This document shows, piece by piece, positions 26,958-37,361 of a stretch of DNA of 64,000 nucleotides (position 1 is its first letter; each line of letters starts with the position of its first letter). The notes beneath the pieces were generated by a model, which saw nothing but the letters and a program-made list of their open reading frames with translations, was not told where the DNA came from and searched no databases. A program made the position numbers and the translations under genes. The DNA is taken from assembly GCF_900156695.1 (NCBI RefSeq), contig NZ_FTOM01000002.1, forward strand, positions 372,001-436,000, given 5' to 3'. The stretch comes from Phaeovulum vinaykumarii (GTDB lineage Bacteria; Pseudomonadota; Alphaproteobacteria; Rhodobacterales; Rhodobacteraceae).

Positions 26958-28223
26958 ATGATCCGCAGATTTCTGACCACCACCGCCATCCTGACCGGCA
27001 TGACCGGCAGCGCGCTGGCCGCAGACCGCGCCGCGGTTCTGGACACCTATGCCGATATCGCCGCGGCGGGTTATGCCGATTCGCAGGCCACGGCCGAGAC
27101 CTTGCGCGCCGCGGTGGCCGATCTGATCGCCGCGCCGTCCGAGGCCACCCTGTCGGCTGCCCGCGCGGCCTGGCTTGCCGCCCGCGTGCCCTATCAGCAG
27201 ACCGAGGCCTTCCGCTTCGGCAATCCGCTGGTCGACGATTGGGAGGGCAAGGTGAATGCCTGGCCGCTCGACGAAGGGCTGATTGATTACGTCGACGCCG
27301 ATTATCCCGCCGCCGAGGGCGAGAACATGCTGGCTGCGCTCAATGTCATTGCCAACCCGCGGCCCGTGATCGCCGGGGTCGAGGTGGACGCCAGCCGCAT
27401 CACCCCCGAATTGATCGCCGACACGCTGGACATGGCCGACGGCATGGAAACCAATGTCGCGCGGGGCTATCACGCCATCGAATTCCTGCTCTGGGGGCAG
27501 GATCTGAACGGCACCGGGCCGGGTGCCGGGGCGCGGCCCTACACCGATTTCGTGACCGGGCCGGGCTGCACCGGCGGGCATTGCGACCGCCGCGCCGATT
27601 ACCTGAGGGCCGCGACCGACCTTCTGGTCGCGGATCTGGCCGAGATGGCCGCGCTCTGGGCGCCGGGCGGGGCCGCGCGCGCCGCCGTGACCGAAGACGA
27701 AGCCGCGGGGATCAGCGCCATCCTGACCGGCATGGGCAGCCTGTCCTATGGCGAACTTGCCGGTGAGCGGATGAAGCTGGGCCTTTTGCTGAACGACCCC
27801 GAGGAAGAGCACGATTGCTTCTCGGACAACACCCACAACAGCCATTATTATGACGGGCTGGGCATCCGGAACGTCTATCTGGGCCGCTATGTCCGCCCCG
27901 ACGGGTCGGTGATCGAGGGGCCGTCGGTCTCGGATCTGGTGGCCGAGACGGCGCCAGAAGTCGATGCCGAGATGCGCGCCCGGCTGGATACCACGGTGAC
28001 GGCGCTCGATGCGCTCCGCACCGCGGCCGAGGGGGGCATGGCCTATGACATGATGCTGGCGCGCGGCAACGACACCGGCGAGGTGCTGATCCAGACTGCC
28101 GTCGACGGGCTGGTGGCGCAGACCCGCTCGATCGAACGGGTGGTGGCGGCGCTGGATCTGGGCGGTATCAGCATCGAAGGGTCCGACAGCCTGGACGACC
28201 CCGCCGCCGCGGTCGCGCAGTAA
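26958..28223 (+). CDS. Imelysin (peptidase M75/ICMP) family periplasmic protein
   Basis: 421 residues from the ATG with a GAGGGG site ahead (26945-26950). An N-terminal signal peptide (about 22 residues, ending SALAA) sends it to the periplasm. The imelysin core includes the GxHxxE motif GYHAIEFLLWG, with H172 and E175 intact, and a later HDCFSDNTHNSHYYD segment with repeated Asp, His and Asn, typical of the IrpA subgroup. Imelysins are tied to iron acquisition; proteolytic activity of the family is doubtful. First gene of a four-gene cluster with di-heme, second imelysin and DUF1513 genes. Confidence 0.9.
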   Translation: MIRRFLTTTAILTGMTGSALAADRAAVLDTYADIAAAGYADSQATAETLRAAVADLIAAPSEATLSAARAAWLAARVPYQQTEAFRFGNPLVDDWEGKVNAWPLDEGLIDYVDADYPAAEGENMLAALNVIANPRPVIAGVEVDASRITPELIADTLDMADGMETNVARGYHAIEFLLWGQDLNGTGPGAGARPYTDFVTGPGCTGGHCDRRADYLRAATDLLVADLAEMAALWAPGGAARAAVTEDEAAGISAILTGMGSLSYGELAGERMKLGLLLNDPEEEHDCFSDNTHNSHYYDGLGIRNVYLGRYVRPDGSVIEGPSVSDLVAETAPEVDAEMRARLDTTVTALDALRTAAEGGMAYDMMLARGNDTGEVLIQTAVDGLVAQTRSIERVVAALDLGGISIEGSDSLDDPAAAVAQ

Positions 28224-28227
28224 GCCC

Positions 28228-29541
28228 ATGACGGGGAATGGAAAACGGGCGCCGCGGGGTTCGCGGCGCCTTTCCGGCCTGCTGGTGGCGGGGCTGGTGC
28301 TCTGTGCCGGCGGGGCGGCGGCCGACGGGCTGGAACGGCTGGCGGGCAAGGCGCTTTTCGACAAGATCTGGGTTTCAGCGCCCGCCTCCACGCGGGCTTC
28401 GGATGGGCTGGGCCCGCTTTACAACGCGCGCTCCTGCGCGGCCTGCCACGCCGGGCCCGCGCATGGGGCGAGCTTGGGCGCGAGCTTGGGTGCAAGCCCG
28501 GACACAAGCCCGGACGCGGCATCGGGCCTGTCCGAGGTGGTGCGGGTGCTGCATCTGTGGCAGCCCGACGGGGCCGGCATCCGCCCCGATCCGGCCTGGG
28601 GGCACCAGCTCCAGCGCTTTGCCGCGCCGGGTCTGCACGCCGAGCCCGACCCCGCCCTGACCCACGAAACCCGCATCATGACGCTGGCCGACGGGACCGC
28701 CGTTCCGCTGCGCCGGCCGGTCCCGGCGGCGCTGCCGGGGGCCGACCCGCAGACCATCGTCTCGCCCCGGATCGCGCCGCGGCTGGTCGGGCTGGGGCCG
28801 CTCGACCGTCTGCCCGAGACGGTTCTGGACGCGCTGGCCGACCCCGAAGACGTGGATGGCGACGGCATCTCGGGGCGGCGCGGGCAGGCGCGCGACGCCG
28901 CGGGGCGCGTGGTGCCGGGCCGCTTTGGCCACCGCGCCGAAGCCGCCACCCTGGCCGATCAGATCGCCATCGCCTTTGCCCGCGACATCGGCATCTCGAC
29001 CCCGCTCCAGCCTGCGCCCTGGGGCGATTGCACGCCTGCCCAAGCCGCCTGCCGCACCGCGCCGCATGGGCTGGCGGCCCCGCGCGGGGCCGCCGCGCCC
29101 CGAACGCCCTTCGAGCTGGACGGGCCGGGGCTCGATCTGGTCACCGACTACACCGCCGGGCTGCGTGCCCCGCCGGGCCCGGCCGATCCGCGCGGCGCGG
29201 CGCTTTTCGCGCAGCTGGGTTGTGCGGCCTGTCACCGCCCGACGCTGGGCCCCGCGGCCACGCCCGCCTTCAGCGACCTTCTTCTTCATGACATGGGGCC
29301 GGGCCTTGCCGACCCCGGCGCCGCGCATCTGGAACGCGCCCGCGAATGGCGCACGCCGCCGCTTCTGGGGCTGGGCCAGGCGGCGCGGGGCGGTGGGGTC
29401 TTCTTGCATGACGGGCGCGCGGGCACGCTGCTCGAGGCGATCCTGTGGCATGATGGCGAGGCCGCCCCCGCCCGCGACCGCCTGCGCGCCTTGCCGCCCG
29501 AGGACCGCGCCGCCCTGATCCGATACCTGGAGACGCTTTGA
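28228..29541 (+). CDS. Di-heme thiol oxidoreductase-like c-type cytochrome (DUF1111)
   Basis: 437 residues with a signal peptide (hydrophobic segment at about residues 15-30). Two c-type heme sites are visible: CAACH at 70-74 and CAACH at 332-336. An Ala/Ser/Gly low-complexity insertion (LGASLGASPDTSPDAASG) follows the first heme, encoded by short tandem copies at about 28470-28520. Family members (COG3488) are periplasmic electron carriers next to imelysins. The ATG is 4 bases after the imelysin stop; the next imelysin starts 1 base after its stop. It may reduce ferric iron or supply oxidising power, but the substrate is unknown. Confidence 0.88.
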   Translation: MTGNGKRAPRGSRRLSGLLVAGLVLCAGGAAADGLERLAGKALFDKIWVSAPASTRASDGLGPLYNARSCAACHAGPAHGASLGASLGASPDTSPDAASGLSEVVRVLHLWQPDGAGIRPDPAWGHQLQRFAAPGLHAEPDPALTHETRIMTLADGTAVPLRRPVPAALPGADPQTIVSPRIAPRLVGLGPLDRLPETVLDALADPEDVDGDGISGRRGQARDAAGRVVPGRFGHRAEAATLADQIAIAFARDIGISTPLQPAPWGDCTPAQAACRTAPHGLAAPRGAAAPRTPFELDGPGLDLVTDYTAGLRAPPGPADPRGAALFAQLGCAACHRPTLGPAATPAFSDLLLHDMGPGLADPGAAHLERAREWRTPPLLGLGQAARGGGVFLHDGRAGTLLEAILWHDGEAAPARDRLRALPPEDRAALIRYLETL

Positions 29542-29542
29542 C

Positions 29543-30538
29543 ATGCGCAGCCTGATTGCCACGCTTTTTCTTGTTGCCGGCCTTGTCGCGGGCCTTGCCA
29601 CCCCGCTGCGCGCCGGGGTGCCCGAGGTCGTGAACGACCGCCTGTTGCCCGATATCGCCCGCTTTGCCGCGGCCACCCGCAGCCTGGCCGAGAGCGCCCG
29701 CGCCGATTGCCGCGCCGAGGCCCTGCGCGCGCCCTGGAACGCGGCGTTCGACGCCTGGTTGCCGGTGGCGGTGATCCGGCTCGGCCCGACCGAGACCGCC
29801 GCGCCCACCGTCGCCTTCTGGCCCGACCTGCGCGGGTTCGGCCCGCGCGCGCTGCGCCGCCTGCTGAAGGAAGGGGATCCCGTGATCGCCGATCCCGCCG
29901 CCTATGCCGAGGTGTCGGCCGCGGCGCGCGGGCTCTTTGCGCTGGAAACGCTGATCCATGGCACGGGTTTCGAGGGCGACGCGGCCTGCCGGCTGCGCGC
30001 GACCGTGGCACAGGATCTGGCGGCGCAGGCCGCGGCGCTCAAGGCTGGCTGGGCGGATTTCGCGCCGTTTCTTCTGGACCCCGGCGGTGCGGGCAACCTG
30101 ACCTATCTGGACCGCGCCGAGGCCGAGCGCGCGCTCTTCACCCAGCTTCTGGCGGCGGTCGAATTCACCGCCGACACGCGGCTGGGCGGCCCCTTGGGCA
30201 CGTTCGAGCGCCCGCGCCCGCGCCGCGCCGAGGCCCGTCTTTCGGGGCGCTCGGTGCGCAATGTGGCGCTGACGGTCACGGCCGTTCTGCAAGACGCCCG
30301 CGCGCTGGCCCGGACCGATCTGCCGCAGGTCGAGGCCGCGGGCGCGCGGGTTCTGGCCATGCTGGCGCGCCTCGATGACCCCGCCTTTCAGGATGTGACC
30401 GACCCGCAGGCGCGGCTGCGCATCGAGATCGTGCAGCAGGCGCTGCGCGGGCTCCATGATGCGCTGGAGATCGAGATCGGCACGACGATGGGCCTCACGC
30501 CCGGTTTCAACGCGCTCGACGGAGACTGCCGGACATGA
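29543..30538 (+). CDS. Second imelysin-family periplasmic protein (HxxE motif not conserved)
   Basis: 331 residues with a signal peptide ending near TPLRAG. It matches the imelysin fold by length, helical content and the conserved WNAAFDAWLPVAVIRLGPTE start and C-terminal GLTPGFNALDGD. In the position of the GxHxxE motif it has GLFALETLIHG: the Glu is kept but the His is replaced. This points to a paralogue that has lost or changed its metal site. The ATG is 2 bases after the DUF1111 stop and the stop overlaps the DUF1513 start (ATGA), so the four genes are one transcription unit. Confidence 0.88.
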   Translation: MRSLIATLFLVAGLVAGLATPLRAGVPEVVNDRLLPDIARFAAATRSLAESARADCRAEALRAPWNAAFDAWLPVAVIRLGPTETAAPTVAFWPDLRGFGPRALRRLLKEGDPVIADPAAYAEVSAAARGLFALETLIHGTGFEGDAACRLRATVAQDLAAQAAALKAGWADFAPFLLDPGGAGNLTYLDRAEAERALFTQLLAAVEFTADTRLGGPLGTFERPRPRRAEARLSGRSVRNVALTVTAVLQDARALARTDLPQVEAAGARVLAMLARLDDPAFQDVTDPQARLRIEIVQQALRGLHDALEIEIGTTMGLTPGFNALDGDCRT

Positions 30539-31617
30539 CGACACGCCGCGGATTTCTGGCCAGCCTTCTGGCCGCAAGCAGCCTGCCAACCTTGGGATGG
30601 GCGGCGGCAGGCGCGCCGGCCTGGATTGCCGCGGCGCGCGCGCCGGGGGGTGATTTCGCGCTCTTCGGTCTCGATGCGGGCGGCGCGGAAACCTTCCGCG
30701 TGGCGCTGCCGGCGCGCGGACATGCCGGGGCAGGCCACCCGACCCGCGCCGAGGCGGTGGCCTTTGCCCGCCGTCCGGGCACCTTCGCGCTGGTGGTCGA
30801 TTGCGCGCGCGGCGCCGTGCGTCACCGGCTGAGCCCGCCCGAGGGCGTGCATTTCAACGGCCACGGCGTCTTCATCCACGACGGCGCGGTGCTTGCGACG
30901 GTCGAGCAGCAGGCCGACGACAGCCGCGGCCAGATCGGTTTCTGGGATGTCGCGGCGGGCTATCGGCGCATGGGCGCGGCGCCCACGGGCGGGATCGGGC
31001 CGCATGACCTGCGCCTGATGCCCGACGGGCGCACGCTGGTCGTGGCCAATGGCGGCATCGCCACCGACCCCAGCGACCGCCGCAAGCTCAACCTCGACAC
31101 GATGCGGCCGAACCTTGGGTATCTGGATCTTGAGGGGGCGCCGCTCGAACAGGTCGCGCTGGCGCCCGATCTGTGGAAGAACTCGATCCGGCACCTGGCC
31201 GTGCGCGGCGACGGGCTGGTGGGCTTTGCCATGCAATGGCAGGGCGCGCTGTCCGATCCGGTGCCGCTTCTGGGGCTGCATCGGCGCGGCGCGGCGCCGG
31301 TGCTGGCCGCGGCGCCCGGCGCGCAGGGGCTGGCGATGCGGGGCTATGCCGGCTCGATCGCCTTTGCGGGCGACGGGGCGGAAGTGGCGATCACCTCGCC
31401 GCGCGGCGGGCGGGTGCAGCGGTTCACGCCCGAGGGCGCCTTCCTGGGCGAGATGGCGCGCGCCGATGTCTGCGGGCTGGCGGCCCATCCCGACGGGCTT
31501 CTGGCCAGCGACGGGCTGGGCGCGCTGATCGTGCTGTCGGCGGGGCGGCCGCGGCTGGCCGCGCGGCATGATCTGGCCTGGGATAACCACATCGTCACGT
31601 TGCCCCGGACGGCCTGA
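30535..31617 (+). CDS. DUF1513 family Tat-exported protein
   Basis: 360 residues. The N-terminus MTTRRGFLASLLAASSLP is a Tat signal (RRGFL), so the protein is exported folded, often with a cofactor. The remainder has repeated beta blades (GGIGPHDLRLMPDGRTLVVA, EGVHFNGHGVF, NHIVTLPRTA), consistent with a beta-propeller. DUF1513 proteins are nearly always found with imelysin genes. It closes the cluster and is followed by a perfect 12-bp hairpin. The role in iron handling is inferred from context only. Confidence 0.88.
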   Translation: MTTRRGFLASLLAASSLPTLGWAAAGAPAWIAAARAPGGDFALFGLDAGGAETFRVALPARGHAGAGHPTRAEAVAFARRPGTFALVVDCARGAVRHRLSPPEGVHFNGHGVFIHDGAVLATVEQQADDSRGQIGFWDVAAGYRRMGAAPTGGIGPHDLRLMPDGRTLVVANGGIATDPSDRRKLNLDTMRPNLGYLDLEGAPLEQVALAPDLWKNSIRHLAVRGDGLVGFAMQWQGALSDPVPLLGLHRRGAAPVLAAAPGAQGLAMRGYAGSIAFAGDGAEVAITSPRGGRVQRFTPEGAFLGEMARADVCGLAAHPDGLLASDGLGALIVLSAGRPRLAARHDLAWDNHIVTLPRTA

Positions 31618-31630
31618 ACCGGCGCCGCAA

Positions 31631-31663
31631 AGGGCCGGGGCGTGTTGCCTGCGCCCCGGCCCT
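31631..31663. terminator. Hairpin between convergent DUF1513 and frmA genes
   Basis: A perfect 12-bp stem, AGGGCCGGGGCG against CGCCCCGGCCCT, loop of 9. It lies 14 bases after the DUF1513 stop and 33 bases beyond the convergent frmA stop. Only short T runs flank it. Confidence 0.65.
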
Positions 31664-31695
31664 GTTGCCCGCGTGCCCCGTTTGTCGGCGTGGCC

Positions 31696-32823
<1,128 letters not shown>

Positions 32824-32897
32824 CGGGGGTTCCTCCTTGTATATCCGGGGAAAGTCTGGATGTTTATTCGGGCCTTGTAACGTCGGGGTGCGACATT

Positions 32898-33227
32898 ATG
32901 AAACGATTTGCCGTCATTGCCATGCTGGGTGGGCTGATGTTGGCCGGCTGTGCCGAACCGACACCGCCCGAGCCGATCCCCTATCAGCCGATCACGCCGC
33001 CGCCCACGATCGGCACGCCGCTCGAGGAGCGCACCCCCGACACCTGCCACGCGGCCGATCATCAGGCGGTGATGGGCCAGCCGGCGGCGGTCATTCCCAC
33101 GCTGGGGCTGACGCGCCCGGTGCGCGTGGTCGAATGGGGCGGGATCGAGGATCAGATCTACAATCCCCAGCGCATCGTCTTCCGGCTGGACCCGGCCGGC
33201 AACATCGCCAAGATCGACTGCGGCTGA
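32898..33227 (+). CDS. I78-family peptidase inhibitor-like lipoprotein
   Basis: 109 residues. The N-terminus MKRFAVIAMLGGLMLAGC has a lipobox LAGC, so this is probably a membrane-anchored lipoprotein. After a Pro-rich linker, residues 48-109 match the I78 inhibitor core: DTCHAADHQAVMGQPAA, VRVVEWG, YNPQRIVFRLD and a final IDCG; the two Cys probably form a disulfide. I78 proteins inhibit serine proteases in fungi; in proteobacteria the role is largely untested. A terminator follows. Confidence 0.85.
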   Translation: MKRFAVIAMLGGLMLAGCAEPTPPEPIPYQPITPPPTIGTPLEERTPDTCHAADHQAVMGQPAAVIPTLGLTRPVRVVEWGGIEDQIYNPQRIVFRLDPAGNIAKIDCG

Positions 33228-33272
33228 CGGCCCCCGCCGGTTCGCCCGTGGGGACGTTGCGGCATGAAAAAG

Positions 33273-33308
33273 CCCGCCCGGATCGCACCGGGCGGGATCT
33301 TTGCTTTT
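33273..33308 (+). terminator. Rho-independent terminator after the I78-like gene
   Basis: Stem CCCGCCCGG against CCGGGCGGG with loop ATCGCA, then ATCTTTGCTTTT. It lies 45 bases past the stop. Confidence 0.8.
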
Positions 33309-33546
33309 CAGCGGTGGCTCTGGCGGCACGAACTGGGTGGGGGCTGTTGACCGCACCGCCAGAGCGCTAGCGTTTTCCGCTTCGCCCTTTATCCGCGTCG
33401 ATCAGGGCGCGCGCGCGGTTGGATCGTGGCGCGGAAAAGGTCATTTGCGGGCAGGATGAGGGCAGGGTTAAGGCGCGCCGGATCAGGGCCGGCCGGGCCG
33501 TTCCTGCGCGCTTGAACCGGCGGCGGGACACTGGCACGATGCACGG
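33309..33546. other. Gene-free stretch before DUF2794
   Basis: With the terminator just before it, about 319 bases lack a gene. A 10-bp inverted repeat, GCTCTGGCGG (33317-33326) and CCGCCAGAGC (33356-33365), encloses a 29-base loop. I see no RNA gene or convincing promoter in the rest. Confidence 0.4.
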
Positions 33547-33927
33547 ATGGCCGCCCCCGACATCCCCCCCGCTGCATCCCCGCATGTCACGCCCCTGTCG
33601 CGGGGATCGAACGGGGCGCCCGTGCCCGAACAGGTGGCCTTTGACCGCCACGAGCTGGGGGTGATCCTGGGGCTTTACGGGCGGATGGTCGCGGCCGGGG
33701 AATGGCGCGACTATGGCATGAGCTTCCTGCGCGAGGTGGCGGTGTTCTCGATCTTCCGCCGCGCCGCCGAGGTGCCGCTCTACCGGATCGAGAAACGCCC
33801 CCGCCTGCGGATGCGCCAGGGGCAATATGCGTTGATCGGGGCGCAGGGGCAGGTGCTCAGGCGCGGGCATGACCTGCGGGTTCTGCTGCGCGATCTCGAA
33901 CGCAAGCTGATCCGCCCGGTGGATTGA
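33547..33927 (+). CDS. DUF2794 family protein
   Basis: 126 residues. The core from residue 27 matches DUF2794: FDRHELGVILGLYGRMVAAG, EWRDYGMSFL, AVFSIFRRAAEVPLYRIEK and LRRGHDLRVLLRDLERK. Cytoplasmic, no membrane segment; function unknown. The N-terminal 25 residues are Pro-rich and may be spurious, since no good ribosome-binding site precedes the ATG. It converges on the ycjF-like gene. Confidence 0.85.
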   Translation: MAAPDIPPAASPHVTPLSRGSNGAPVPEQVAFDRHELGVILGLYGRMVAAGEWRDYGMSFLREVAVFSIFRRAAEVPLYRIEKRPRLRMRQGQYALIGAQGQVLRRGHDLRVLLRDLERKLIRPVD

Positions 33928-33973
33928 TCGACGGCGGGGCTTGACGGCGGGGCCGCCGCGGTGGAGGGCGCGC

Positions 33974-35005
33974 TCAGCCCTCCTCGCGTTCCTTGCCGAA
34001 CAGGCCCGTCAGCGCCCGGCTGACGATATTCGAGACCCGCGGCCGGTCCAGCGCCACGAAGGGCATCGGCCGGCAGACCTCCATCGCGGCGACGCCCACG
34101 CGCGCGGTCAGCGCCCCGTTGACCACGCCTTCGCCGAAGCGGCGCGAGAGCTTCGAGACGATGCCCCCGCCCGCGACGGACCCCAGCAGATCGTCGCCCA
34201 CCGCCACGGCGCCCGTGGCCACCAGATGCGTCAGCACCGTGCGCGCCAGCCGGATCGAGCCCAGCGCGCCGGCCCGCCCGCCGTAAAGCTCGGCCAGGCG
34301 GCGGATCATGCGCAGATTGGCCACCAGTGCGGTGAGGACATCGGCCAGCGCCAGCGGCACCAGCGCGGTGGTGGTGGCCACCAGCCGCGCCGCGGCCTCG
34401 ATCTCGAGACGGGCGGCGGCGTCGAGCGGGGCCATCAGCTCGCGCTCGGCCAGCATCAGCGCGGTGTCGGGGTCCAGCACCTCCTCGGTGCGCTTGCGCA
34501 GCCGCTTGCGGGCGTCGGCCATCTCGGCGCGGCCTGCATAAAGGCCCGACAGATCACGCAACACGCGCCGGGCGTGCTTCATGTCGGTGCCGCGTGCGGC
34601 CTCGGTCACCTCGCGCTGGACCCGGTCGAGCCGCGCCAGCCGCGACCAGCCCGCCAGCTCGCGCGCCACCACCAAAAGCGCGGCCAGCGCGAAGGCCGCC
34701 AGAAGGGCCGTGCCCAGCCAGCCCAGCAGCGGGTTCGCCGCGATCAGCGCCGTCAGCGCGTTCCAGGCGCCCAGCGTGACGAAGAAGCCCAGCGCCGCCA
34801 GCGCCGTCTGCCAGAAGAAGCGCGTCAGCCGCGAGGGCCGGCGCGCCGCCAGCCGCGCCGCGATCTGCATCGCGCGGCCCTCGGGCAGGTCGGGGCCGGG
34901 GCGGGCATCGGGGGGGGGCGCGGCCTCGGCCGGGCTGGGCCGCGGCGCGGCAGCCTCCAGTTCGATCAGCACCGGGCCCGGCGGGCGTCGCCGTGTGTCA
35001 GTCAT
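33974..35005 (-). CDS. YcjF-family membrane protein (DUF697/TIGR01620)
   Basis: 343 residues. A Pro-rich cytoplasmic N-terminus of about 65 residues is followed by two transmembrane helices (about 66-120: TALAALGFFVTLGAWNALTA and AALLVVARELAG), a helical segment and a DUF697 region around VPLALADVLTALVANLRMIRR. Unknown function; in enterobacteria it belongs to a phage-shock-linked operon. The ATG is 12 bases after the ycjX-like stop, so the two are one operon. Confidence 0.88.
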   Translation of the reverse strand: MTDTRRRPPGPVLIELEAAAPRPSPAEAAPPPDARPGPDLPEGRAMQIAARLAARRPSRLTRFFWQTALAALGFFVTLGAWNALTALIAANPLLGWLGTALLAAFALAALLVVARELAGWSRLARLDRVQREVTEAARGTDMKHARRVLRDLSGLYAGRAEMADARKRLRKRTEEVLDPDTALMLAERELMAPLDAAARLEIEAAARLVATTTALVPLALADVLTALVANLRMIRRLAELYGGRAGALGSIRLARTVLTHLVATGAVAVGDDLLGSVAGGGIVSKLSRRFGEGVVNGALTARVGVAAMEVCRPMPFVALDRPRVSNIVSRALTGLFGKEREEG

Positions 35006-35017
35006 GCGGTCTCCTTC

Positions 35018-36445
35018 TCAGAGCCGGTCGCCGAACAGGAATTCGGCCGCGCGGTCCAGACGGATATGGGGGGGGCCCTCGCCGGGGCGCAAGGTGATGG
35101 GGGCGGGGGCGAAGCTCATCACCTCGTAATCGGCGTCCAGCCAGCGCGGCGCGCCCTCACGCGCGGGGGCCAGGATCTCGGCGGGGTTCTCGGGCAATTC
35201 ACCGGCATAGAAGGCCGCCTGCCGCCCGTCCAGAAGCCGGCCGCGCACCGCCTCGAGGGTCTCGCCCTGGTGGGTGATGTCTTCCTCGGTGGTGGCCCGC
35301 AGCGCGGCGATCGCCATCGCCTGCGCGCGGGCGCCGGCGAAATTCGCCCGGTCGCGGGCCTCGGCCAGAAGCGCCTCGGTGATCGCGCTCAATCTTGCGT
35401 GCTGGGCGTGGTGCAGGTGGTCGGCCTTGGTCGCGGCAAAGAGGATGCGCTCGACCCGGCGCAGACCCAGCAGATTGGCCAGCCACGACGAGCGCCCCGG
35501 ACGGAAGGCGGTCAGGATCGCGGCCATCGAGCGGCGCAGATCCTCGAGCGCGGGCGGGCCTGCGTGGATCGCGCCCAGCACGTCGACCAGCACCACCTGC
35601 CGGTCGATCCGGGCGAAATGGTCGCGGAAGAAGGGGGTCACGACGCGCGCCTTGTAGGCGTCATAGCGCCGCTCCATCTCGCGCCAGAGGCTGCCGCGCG
35701 GCGGCGGGCGATCGGGCGGCAACAGCGGCGCGAAGGTCAGCGCGGGCGATCCCGCCATCTCGCCGGGCAGCAGGAACCGGCCCGGCGTGCAATCCGACCA
35801 GCCGGCCGCCCGCGCGGCGTTCAGATGGGCGGTATAGGCCGCGGCCAGCTCCTGGGCGGCATGTTCGCGCAAGGGCTGGCCGGGGTCGATGTCCTGCACG
35901 GTTTCCAGAAACGCCGCCCCCAGCGGCCGCGGCGTGATGCGCGACAGCACATCGGCCGACCAATCGGCGTAGGAGCGGTCCATCAGCGCCAGGTCCAGCA
36001 GCCATTCGCCGGGGTAATCCACGATGTCGAGATGCACGACCTGCGGCCCGCGCAGCGCCCCCAGCATGCCCCCGTGCTGGACCCGCAGCGACACGCGCAG
36101 CTGGCTGACGGCGCGGGTGCCGTCGGGCCAATGCGGCTCGGTCCCGGTCAGCGCGCCCAGATGGCGTTCGAATTCGAAGCGCGGGACGGTGTCGTCGGGC
36201 TGGGGTTGCAGCCAGGCGCCCTGCACCGCGCCCGAGGCCACCGCCGACAGCGCCGGCATCCGCCCGCGCTCGATCAGATTGGCCACCAGCGAGGTGATGA
36301 AGACCGTTTTCCCCGCGCGCGAAAGGCCCGTGACCCCCAGACGCACGACCTGATCGCCCGTCACGCTGTCGACAAGGCCGGTCACCCCGTCGATGCCGCG
36401 CTCGACGCCGCGGAACAGACCGCCCGCCAGATCGGTGATGCCCAT
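35018..36445 (-). CDS. YcjX-family P-loop ATPase/GTPase-like protein
   Basis: 475 residues, typical of YcjX. Walker A is GLSRAGKTVF (about residues 40-49) and Walker B-like HLDIVDYPGEWLLDL follows; the VLVDVLGAIHAG and FAATKADHLH segments are YcjX signatures. Partner of the YcjF-like protein downstream. The family is linked to envelope stress by operon context elsewhere; in alphaproteobacteria it is usually just this pair. Divergent from truA, 138 bases away. Confidence 0.9.
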   Translation of the reverse strand: MGITDLAGGLFRGVERGIDGVTGLVDSVTGDQVVRLGVTGLSRAGKTVFITSLVANLIERGRMPALSAVASGAVQGAWLQPQPDDTVPRFEFERHLGALTGTEPHWPDGTRAVSQLRVSLRVQHGGMLGALRGPQVVHLDIVDYPGEWLLDLALMDRSYADWSADVLSRITPRPLGAAFLETVQDIDPGQPLREHAAQELAAAYTAHLNAARAAGWSDCTPGRFLLPGEMAGSPALTFAPLLPPDRPPPRGSLWREMERRYDAYKARVVTPFFRDHFARIDRQVVLVDVLGAIHAGPPALEDLRRSMAAILTAFRPGRSSWLANLLGLRRVERILFAATKADHLHHAQHARLSAITEALLAEARDRANFAGARAQAMAIAALRATTEEDITHQGETLEAVRGRLLDGRQAAFYAGELPENPAEILAPAREGAPRWLDADYEVMSFAPAPITLRPGEGPPHIRLDRAAEFLFGDRL

Positions 36446-36583
36446 CCTGCCGTTCCCCCTCTTGCGGGTGCTGAGTGGCCTTCAAGATAGGCATCGTGAC
36501 GGCCGCGTAACAGGGACAAAAGCGCCGCGCCGCACGGTTCGGCCCCTTGCGCGGGGCGGGGGCGCCGGGCTATGGCCCCGCTC

Positions 36584-37360
36584 ATGCCCCGTTATGCGCT
36601 TCTCATTGAATATCACGGCGCGCCGTTTTCCGGCTGGCAGCGCCAGTCGCACCAGCCGTCCGTCCAGGGCGCGGTCGAGGCGGCGCTGGACCGGCTGGGC
36701 CCGCATCCCGGCATCATGGCCGCCGGGCGCACCGATGCGGGGGTGCATGCCTCGGGGCAGGTCGCCCATGTCGATCTGGAGCGCGACTGGGACCCGTTCC
36801 GCCTGTCCGAGGCCCTGAACGCCCATCTGCGCCCGCATCCGGTGGCGGTGCTGCGCGCCGCGCGCGTGCCCGACAGCTTTCACGCGCGCTTTTCCGCCAT
36901 CGAGCGGCGCTATACCTTCCGGCTGGTGGCGCGGCGCGCGCCGCTTGCGCTCGAGGCCGGGCTGGCCTGGCAGGTGCGCCATACGCTGGACGTCGAGGCG
37001 ATGCGCGCGGGGGCTGCGCATCTGGTCGGGCATCACGACTTCACCACCTTCCGCTCGACGATCTGCCAGGCGAAATCGCCGGTGAAGACGCTCGACGAGA
37101 TCCGCATCGAGACGCTGGCGATCCCCGAGGGGGTGGAATTCCGCTTTCACCTGCGGGCGCGGTCCTTCCTGCACAACCAGGTGCGGTCGATCGTGGGGAC
37201 GCTCGAGCGGGTGGGGGCGGGGGCCTGGGCGCCCGAACGCGTGGCCGCGGCGCTGGCCGCGCGTGACCGGGCCGCCTGTGGTCCGGTCAGCCCGCCGCAG
37301 GGCCTGTTCCTGACCCATGTGCGCTACCCCGAGGCCCCCTTTCCCGATCAGACCGCCTGA
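36584..37360 (+). CDS. truA: tRNA pseudouridine(38-40) synthase
   Basis: Converts uridines 38, 39 or 40 of the anticodon stem to pseudouridine. 258 residues from the ATG reading [19 protein letters not shown]; an upstream in-frame ATG at 36572 would add four residues. The catalytic Asp is D51 in [31 protein letters not shown] is the C-terminal family signature. It converges on the flavoprotein gene with 1 base between stops. Confidence 0.95.
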   Translation: MPRYALLIEYHGAPFSGWQRQSHQPSVQGAVEAALDRLGPHPGIMAAGRTDAGVHASGQVAHVDLERDWDPFRLSEALNAHLRPHPVAVLRAARVPDSFHARFSAIERRYTFRLVARRAPLALEAGLAWQVRHTLDVEAMRAGAAHLVGHHDFTTFRSTICQAKSPVKTLDEIRIETLAIPEGVEFRFHLRARSFLHNQVRSIVGTLERVGAGAWAPERVAAALAARDRAACGPVSPPQGLFLTHVRYPEAPFPDQTA

Positions 37361-37361
37361 A

